From the NCBI GenBank assembly GCA_037157565.1, contig JAZHRO010000013.1, positions 39,622,501 through 39,686,500 of the forward strand: 64,000 nt of DNA, in the 5' to 3' direction. A program made the position numbers and the translations under genes. Shown here piece after piece: positions 57,302 through 64,000 of the stretch. Source of the DNA: Thalassia testudinum. Lineage: Eukaryota > Streptophyta > Magnoliopsida > Alismatales > Hydrocharitaceae. The notes beneath the pieces are model-generated. The model searched no databases. It was given only the letters and a program-made list of their open reading frames with translations, and was not told the DNA's origin. The first letter of the stretch is position 1. Each line of letters begins with the position of its first letter.

Positions 57302-58294
57302 AGGCCGGTAGATGTGGAGAAGGAGATGGTGAAGAAACTTCATGCGAAACTTCGCACGATGAAGAGGAAGAGAAACCCTCTTCCAATTGCAGCGGAAGAG
57401 TAGTCGACGAAGGTGGAAGAAGAGCTCCAAGGTCTTCATCGTTAGTGGCTTCAAGGAAGGGGGAGGAGAGGTAATGCACCAAGAACTTGACAAATCTTCC
57501 CATTGGACCTCAGCAGAGCTTTATAACTCCTCGCGCTGCTTGGAAAAGGCCGGAGGTTATGGGATCTGATCATCGAATTTCCCAATCGACAACAAGGACG
57601 ACGAGAGGTGTGGTTGGTGGTCAATGCGTGCAAGGAGGTCGCCAATGCTTGCGAGATCACATGTTGATCAACTCTTCCAAGCTTAGTGAGATCTAATAGC
57701 TGTCACCTCGAGTTCTTCGCAGTCAACAATATGGTCATCAGCCATTGTTGAAGAAAAGGCACTGGAGGTGGGGAAGAAGGTCACGAGGGACTCTTTGCAA
57801 GGAAAATTGAAAGTTAAGGGGGTCTTTGCAAGGAAATCGGGAATTTTGGGGCTAAATTGCAACCTTGGTCAAGATGAAGTCCAAAGGAATTCAAATTTTT
57901 ATCCTAAAGTTTGATCAATCAACTTACGTTTTGATCCAAAATATATCAAATATCCACGTAGATCTCTATTTAAGGTAAAAATAAGTTTCTTTCATCAAAT
58001 TGATTGTTCGAAATCTTATGAAATATTTTTAGATGAGTTTTAGAATATTTAGATTACATTTATTTTCATCAAAATCCTTTTAATTGAAGTAAAGTTGAAA
58101 TTAAGGTTTTTAATTAAGAATTAGCATTCAATTTGAATGAAAGTCCTAAATTACTCAATATCAACCACTTCTTGGAAATTTAAGCTTATTTGACCTTTAA
58201 TTAATCATAGTTTCACCCTTTAGTTATTCTGCATTTATATTTGTCAGTTAAAATAGCAGAATAATCCCAATTTAGCGTAATTTCTCTTAATTTA
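57302..58294 (-). other. LTR-like debris flanking H and B2
   Basis: The part 57760-58294 loosely matches the H/F LTR body in inverse orientation, for example GGAAAATTGAAAGTTAAGGGGGTC against 32790-32810. Small frames at 57300-57600 lack motifs. It continues past B2 at 63417. Confidence 0.4.
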
Positions 58295-58734
58295 TGAAAC
58301 GACCCTTTCAAAGGGCCATTTTGATTTTTTTTCCAAACTTTAGGGGCCTTATCATAATTCTACACACCAAAAGGTTCCGTGCGGAATATGTTAGTCCTTA
58401 AGGGGTTTGATGCAAAAAAACCCCCACCATGCCCCTACACCATACCCCTCCACGCCCATGCTTCCCCCCCCCCCCCCCATCCCCATACACCTCCCCCAAA
58501 CCTCTCCCCATTCCCACTCCACCATACCTCTCCCCATCCTTCACCACCCATAAAACCCCCCCTCCTCCATTTTGCTCTCCACTAGAGCAGCCGAGAGGGA
58601 GAAGGAGAGGTAGAGCGGGGAGCAGGAGGAGATCAGAGGAGAAGGTCGTGCGTGCAAAGAACCTGCAAGGGGGAGACTGAGGCAAAAAGGAAGCTCGCGA
58701 GGATGTTCTGCGGAGTCATTTTTTCGTAGATTTA

Positions 58735-59042
58735 GATGTCTGCAATACTTGTTAGACGTCTAGAGGGACGTCTGGGGTGGACTCCGGATGTCTGGAAAGC
58801 ACGCAGAGTGCTAAGGTGCCAAAGACATTGGGAAGGTGCATTGGTGCGACATTTGAGGGACTTTAGAACATCGGGGAGCATCGTCATATGTCCGACTACT
58901 CTCCCAGACAACTAGGAGTAGTGCCAGATGTCTAGAGACACCCTCAAACGATGGTAAAGAGTTCTAGATGTCTGAAAAAGATGCAGAAAGCAAGGTGAGA
59001 TCCCGCGCTCATTTAAGACGTCTGGGTCTCTCCCCAGACGTC
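58735..59042. promoter_or_regulatory. Phased GACGTC array of B2
   Basis: A 20-12-20 quartet (58735, 58755, 58767, 58787), a triplet at 20 bp (58927, 58947, 58967) and a pair (59017, 59037). Several cores have decayed to GATGTC or AACGAT but keep position. Confidence 0.75.
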
Positions 59043-62000
59043 TGATTTTGGTCAGGATGCGTGTTTTTGGGTCGATTCAGGGCCCAAACGGAGTTGATTT
59101 TTCGTGAACCAAATATTGTTAGTTTTCCTTCAGAATTCTCTACGTGTTAATATAGTGTTTACACTATTTTGAGCTCGTTTGACATATTGGTCAACAATAT
59201 AGGTCTCCAGTCCGTAGTTTACACGGGACCAGCAGAGTCGTCAAGATCCACCATTCGAGCCCCCATAACACCCGTATACTCTAGTAGAGTGGTCATCTCT
59301 ACTTATGTGGTTTGAATTAGAAAAATGCACGTTAACTTAGAAATATCCGATTGAAACGTAGGTTATGGATGAACCCTAGGACTAAGAATGTGAATGATTT
59401 ATTTTCAGTGATTGAAATCTGAGAATGCATGTTATTAAACTCCATACTGTGATAACTAATATATTTAAATGATGAGATGATCGCTTATTCTATAAATGAT
59501 AATTGCTTATCTTGTAAATTCACGAGCTACCTGTTATATGAACAAGAAACCAAACTGCGAGACAGGTACATGCTAAGTACTATGCATGAACCGTACAGGG
59601 AACTAGGAAAGGAATCATAGTACGGTAATATGGATATTCGATGTATGATTGGAATCGTTATCTACAGGTATGTTGGTTGGTTGTTTAGACTTGGACATGA
59701 GAAGTGAGTTGGCCCTCGTGTACGTGGTACCGAGGAGAGCAACTATGCCATTAGTGTAGGGGGAGCTAGCTATCCCTTAGGTTGGAACCCGTGGGATTAG
59801 GATTGGTCACCCTACACCGACTCCTGTTAGGTCCACTGGGCAAAGCAGGATAGTTGGGCAAGGGTACGTAGATTGTTGAGGGGTGAGGCCCTATTTTGTT
59901 CTGTGTTGTACGTTTGGGCATACCCACTAGCAGAAAGGGCCGATCACCTGCCAGTGCGGAGTAACTACCCGTGAGTTTGTCACGCATGCCGTAGTCACTG
60001 CTACGTCGCAACCATGACCCTGGGGTGCTAGACCGAGTGTAGGACTACCATGGGGTACTCTCTCAGCCAGGAGAGTGTCACGTGTACATCCTGCATCGCG
60101 AGAAAACTGCAATCAAGATCGTTCCCTTAGGGAACAAGTGGATTAAGAAATGTTGTGGACCCTTACTAGAAATCAAATCAGAAACGCATAAATGATTTAA
60201 ATGAAAAATAGATAATAATACATAACTGGATATTATATTACTAGTTAGCTGCTTGTTCCTTTATGTTTAATTGCATGTAAATAACATATACACCACTCTA
60301 CTCAGCATTAGCTGACCACAGATATATGTAACTTATTCAGGATAGGGAGTTGAGTAGCCAGCACCATCGGCTGCAGAGGGTGCTGGGCACAGTCGAGCCC
60401 AGCCATAGTTGTACCTTCGTTATTTCCGTTTCAGAGGCTTCTTTCTATTGTTAGTGAGTGTTTTTAGCATGTAGTGTAGGTCTCTGTTATATCTCTAGAT
60501 TGTGATGACTATTTGTAACGACCCGAGTCCCTACGAGACACGAGAATCGGACCGACTCGACTAAACCCAAGACCTGGTCGTTCAACGAGGAAGTAACCAA
60601 AAGAGCAGTAAAATAAACCACATTCAACATGAATATAACTAACAGTAAGAAAATACAGCAGTAAGGAAAGAAACTACTACAGTATGTACCACCACAACAG
60701 TAGAACAACATTCATAACATAATATGAACTGCAGGTAAAGAAAAGTACAGCGGAAACAAGAACTACTCACTACAGTGGAACCAAAAAGAGGTACAAGAGA
60801 ACAGTGGTAACTCTACTGGACCTTACTCAGCCCAGCGTCCTCTGCAGCCGCTGACCCTGGCTGCTCAACACCTGGTCCTGAAAGGTAACGAGTGTAACAC
60901 GTCAGCAAAACGCTAAGTAGAGTGACAGCTAAACTAAAGCAACAGTAAAGTGTACAGTAGCTGTTTTAATTTTCTTTCTTCCTTTATTTACATCTTTCTA
61001 TTGTTTCACAATTTATCTATTTCTCAGATCCTTCACTTGATCTCGAATGTTCCTCGTGGGAACGATCTTGATTGCATTCTTTTCCGAACAGTAGAAGTAG
61101 CACGTGGTACTCTCCTGGCCGGGAGAGTCCCCCGTGGTGATCCTACTCTCAGTCAACCACCCCAAGGTCACTGACAGACGTAACGGTGACTACGGCACGC
61201 GCGGTAAACGCACGGGTAGCTAACCCGCACTGGCATGCGGTCAGTCGTTTCCGTTAACGGGTGCACCCAAAGTACAGCACGGAACCAGTACAGGGCAGAG
61301 CCCTCTCAGTAACAGGGGTCCAACCGCTCCACAGTAACCAAACAGGGGCCTTGCCCCTCAACAGTCCGCGCACCCTCACCTGACTACCCTGGTTTGCCCC
61401 AGTGGGCCTAACAAGTTGGTGTAGGAGGCTAGCAAAACCCCGGGGCCCGTGGGGTAGCTAGTACCCCTCTACACTAGTAGCTTTCCTCGGTACTACGTAC
61501 ACGGGGGCCAGCAAGTCGGTACAGAGTAGCCAGTCCTAACCCCGGGTCCCTGGGGCGGCTGGCTCCGCTCTGCACTAAATAGGGGGACAGTCGCTCTCCT
61601 TGGTACTCCGTACTCAAGGGCCATCTCACTTCCCCAATTCTATTCCATTCACTTTCCAGGAGTTCTACTCCTAATTTCCCGTAGGGTTCCAGCTCTTTTA
61701 ACTCAGAACATCCAGGTTTCACTTTCCAGTTTCACGTTCTTACAATCCATATTCTCAATCACGTTTATTTATTCATAACAGGCAGCTGTTAATTCAATTC
61801 ACAGGCAGCTATTATTTCCTTTCCACATTTTCCAAGACTGCAGTATTTATACATTCCACTAGTTTTTCCATCCTAGGATTCATGCCATATCCTAGGATCT
61901 ATCATACAGTCTAGTTTTCCAACCCTAGGATTCATGCAACACCTTAGGATCTACCATTCAATCTATTTCTCATTCCTAGGATTCATGAAATGTCCTAGGT

Positions 62001-62288
62001 TCTATTATGGTTTCATAATTTAACAGATTATACTTAAAGCCACTCTACCGGTTACAACAGGCGAACTGGGGGAGTGGTCGGGAATCCTACGTGCCTCCGC
62101 AACCCCCGAGACTGCAACGGAACGGGATCCTATCACAAGGATCAAACACAAGAAATTTCTCAAAACAGTATACAGCTACTGTAGACAGGTAGAGGATGTA
62201 ATTCCGAAAAGAAAGCAACTCGAAACGCAAAAAACGGAACCCGAACGGGCCCTAAACGGGTCGAAAACGACGAAACAGTGCAAAATCA

Positions 62289-62681
62289 GACGTCTGGAAC
62301 TTATTCCAGACGTCTCAAAAAGTGGATCAGGGGTTACCTTGCTCTGCGTGGTCTCTCAGACGTCCAGAAGCCTACGGGGGCATCTGGCCTAGTTCCCAGA
62401 CGTCCGATGGTCACTCCGAACGACTGTAAGTCTCTCCAATCGTCTGGCACCGCAGCCAGATGTCTGATTCGCGTTGGATGTGAATCTCAGAACCTGCGCG
62501 TACCATCTCTCTCTCTTAGTACGGTCAGTCGAAGAAAAGGAAGGAGACGGAAATAACTCACCTTTCAGACGTCGGGACAGTCTTCCAGACGTCGTGCCCG
62601 TCGTCTGGCTATCAGCCCAGACGTCTGATTCTAGAAAAGTTTCCAGAACCAGGGCGCAACTCGCCCTCCGCTCGCGACGTC
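62289..62681. promoter_or_regulatory. Phased GACGTC array in U3 of B3
   Basis: Exact cores at 62289, 62309, 62359, 62399, 62568, 62588, 62620 and 62676. With the decayed sites 62379, 62419, 62439 and 62459 a six-member run at exactly 20 bp is seen (62359-62459). The group 62568/62588/62600/62620 forms a 20-12-20 quartet. Confidence 0.85.
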
Positions 62682-62941
62682 CGGCCACGCCGCGTGTGCT
62701 CTGCCTGCTGCTTGAGCTGCAGCAGGCCTGCCACGCCTCCCCACGTTTGTTGCGCCCCCGCCGACCGGCTCCCGTTGCCCCGGCAGGCTCAAGCCTTCAC
62801 GGCCGACGCCTCCTCCCCCGCGCAACACCTCCTCCCGCACCTGCCGCGGCTGTCTCCGCCTCCACTCACTCGTGCTCGCTCTCGCGCACCGACTGGAAGG
62901 AGAAGAGGGAGGGGGCGGAGGTGACGGGAGTGAGGGGGAGG

Positions 62942-62963
62942 GCGTGGCCTTTTAAGGCCACGC
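62942..62963. promoter_or_regulatory. Palindromic TATA-like box of B3
   Basis: GCGTGGCCTT, TT, AAGGCCACGC: ten-base perfect arms around a TTTTAA centre, at the place where a TATA box would be expected between U3 and the transcribed part. It is not conserved in B1. Confidence 0.4.
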
Positions 62964-63117
62964 GAGGAGGAGAGAGAGCAGGACAAGGTGGTCTGCGGCT
63001 GTAGGAGAGAGGGAAAAAGAGAGAGAGAGAGCGTTTGCAGATCTGCGCGCTCAGGCGCGCAGACAAAACCGTTGGTGCCAAAAATAACCGATTTTCAGAT
63101 GTCTGGAAGTGGTTCCA

Positions 63118-63155
63118 GACGTCTGGTCAGACGTCTGGGTCACTTCCCAGACGTC
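63118..63155. promoter_or_regulatory. GACGTC cluster at the 3' end of B3
   Basis: Exact cores at 63118, 63130 and 63150 (steps 12 and 20), each within CAGACGTCTG or near it. They lie downstream of the TATA-like box, so they would be present in the 5' end of the transcript. Confidence 0.7.
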
Positions 63156-63416
63156 TTAAAATACGTCTGAAGCGCGCGTTCGTAACACTATTTCTGTAAT
63201 CGTACTTTTCCCCTTGTGGCATGTAGCACATTGGGATTTTTATCCTATTTTTTCATTACTACCTATTATTTATTCTCTTCTTTGTTACATTGCATGTGTG
63301 GTTGTGGAATGATTGTGCATTTGGTTACTTCTCGTTGGATGACTGGGTCTTGGGGTTAGTCGAAGCGAGTTGTTCCCAGGTTCCACGAGAGGCCAGGTTC
63401 GAGTCATAACAATTTA

Positions 63417-64000
63417 GCCCTGATTAAATTATATATCCTTTAATGTGTCAATTAGGTGAAATTATCTTTGGAATTTGATTAAATTAAGTTAGATACAGAG
63501 GATGATGATGTTACCATCACTGCTCTAACTGGAGTAGTCTAACAGGGGCACCAACTACAACACACCTGCATCAACAAAAGCATGCTTTCAAAACTCTCTA
63601 TATGTAATCTACAATGTACATCAATTAATTAATTAAACTAATTGATGACAACATATAATTTTGTGAGGAAACAAAAGTTAATCAGGACGTGCAAAAGATG
63701 CGTATAACCTTTACTGTGCATCACATTACTTGTTTCACTTGAGATTACTCATTTATTTTCTAGAAAATAGCATCTAAAGTTTATTGTCTAACCATTTATG
63801 GTTCCCATTGAATTATTAGATTTAGATCTTAACTCCAAGAATATATTCCTAAGATTAACTAGGAAAAACTCACAAGGAACCCAAATTTCTCATGTCCAAG
63901 TTAGAAAGGAGTAGCCTATAATGGTTATAACCCACAAATCACTTTCGTAGGTTTTGAATGCAACATTTTGGGTTGTTAAAGAAACTATAACCTCCCAAAG
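63417..64000. other. Continuation of the B2 target DNA
   Basis: AT-rich DNA with no coding motif. It was contiguous with 58289 before the B2 insertion. No gene or further repeat edge is seen up to the end of the window. Confidence 0.5.

Larger units (their letters stand above)
60514..63187 (+). mobile_element. Solo LTR B3 (2674 bp), nested in B2
   Basis: Starts TGTAACGACCCGAG and ends CGCGTTCGTAACA. CTATT at 60509-60513 and 63188-63192 is a perfect duplication of B2 sequence. It is opposite in orientation to B2 and of the same family. It contains two GACGTC clusters (62289-62681 and 63118-63155) on both sides of a palindromic TATA-like box (62942-62963). The 176-codon frame over 62474-63004 is a GC-rich by-product without motifs. 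Confidence 0.95.
58295..63411 (-). mobile_element. Solo LTR B2 (2.44 kb net), split by B3
   Basis: ATTTA at 58290-58294 and 63412-63416 is a perfect target duplication. The plus strand begins TGAAACGACCC and ends GTCATAACA. The left part is 58295-60513 and the right part 63193-63411; they join in the order shown by B1. There is no pol or primer site. GACGTC-type sites at 58735/58755/58767/58787, 58927/58947/58967 and 59017/59037 keep the 20 and 12 bp steps. A C15-like run near 58466-58480 lies in the GC-rich part. Confidence 0.92.

Noticed and set aside
32289..57306. Simple insertion of LTR H
   Set aside because: Flanks CTTCT and AGGCC do not match, and the left flank is G2 pol while the right flank is LTR debris; a deletion or recombination junction is more likely.
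58379..58685. Proline-rich and glycine-rich frames near the poly-C run
   Set aside because: Low-complexity CCCC/ACC DNA inside solo LTR B2, with frames open on both strands.
62474..63004. 176-codon frame in B3
   Set aside because: GC-rich, arginine/proline/serine-rich product over a U3 region with control sites, overlapped by other frames; no motif.

Overview
This 64 kb window looks like heterochromatic, gene-poor DNA from a flowering plant with a large genome; the family or species cannot be told from the sequence. It holds nested LTR retrotransposons, solo LTRs and fragments. I found no convincing host protein gene, rRNA or tRNA gene. The coding remnants are Ty3/gypsy of the Athila/Tat type (gag-pol in one frame, a DLGA protease, an MDD reverse transcriptase, a D35E integrase, primer sites complementary to tRNA-Asp) and one Ty1/copia remnant. 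All are broken by stops or frameshifts.

Layout. 1-3535: old debris, with a perfect-looking 215 bp tandem duplication, a decayed copia protease-integrase stretch and the start of a chromovirus-like LTR. 3536-6540: an Athila-type LTR fragment split by solo LTR 'I' (4609-6238, TSD CAGAG). 6590-7360: a cluster of GTACC/AGTACT palindromes, then a minus-strand reading frame cut by solo LTR 'B1' (7365-10104, TSD GTTCC). 10300-22920: element G1 (+), a decayed gag-pol plus an unusually long 3' LTR carrying solo LTR 'A1'. 22920-32293: element G2 (-), tail-to-tail with G1, so together they form a long imperfect inverted repeat.

32294-57301: an LTR called H (-) split by solo LTR 'A2' (36030-56930). A2 is itself split by an Athila-type element F with an LTR of about 5.1 kb and a primer site at 52618. 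F's LTR is split by the best preserved element, D (-, 41059-51932). D has both LTRs, primer site, gag-pol, polypurine tract and TSD GGTTT. 57302-64000: more LTR debris holding solo LTR 'B2' (58295-63411, -, TSD ATTTA). Solo LTR 'B3' of the same family (60514-63187, +, TSD CTATT) sits inside B2.

The most striking signal is a set of GACGTC-centred palindromes in two unrelated LTR families (A and B). They are spaced exactly 20 bp apart, often in 20-12-20 or 20-22-20 quartets, and the register is kept even where single copies have decayed. It looks like a phased protein-binding array, or an RNA-folding array, acquired or retained by both families. Other LTR families here carry different dyad elements (CCGTCCGATC pairs, TTTAGTGACGGAT hairpins, AGTACT/GGTACC clusters). 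A TGATGAG terminal dyad shows a compensatory base pair between copies.
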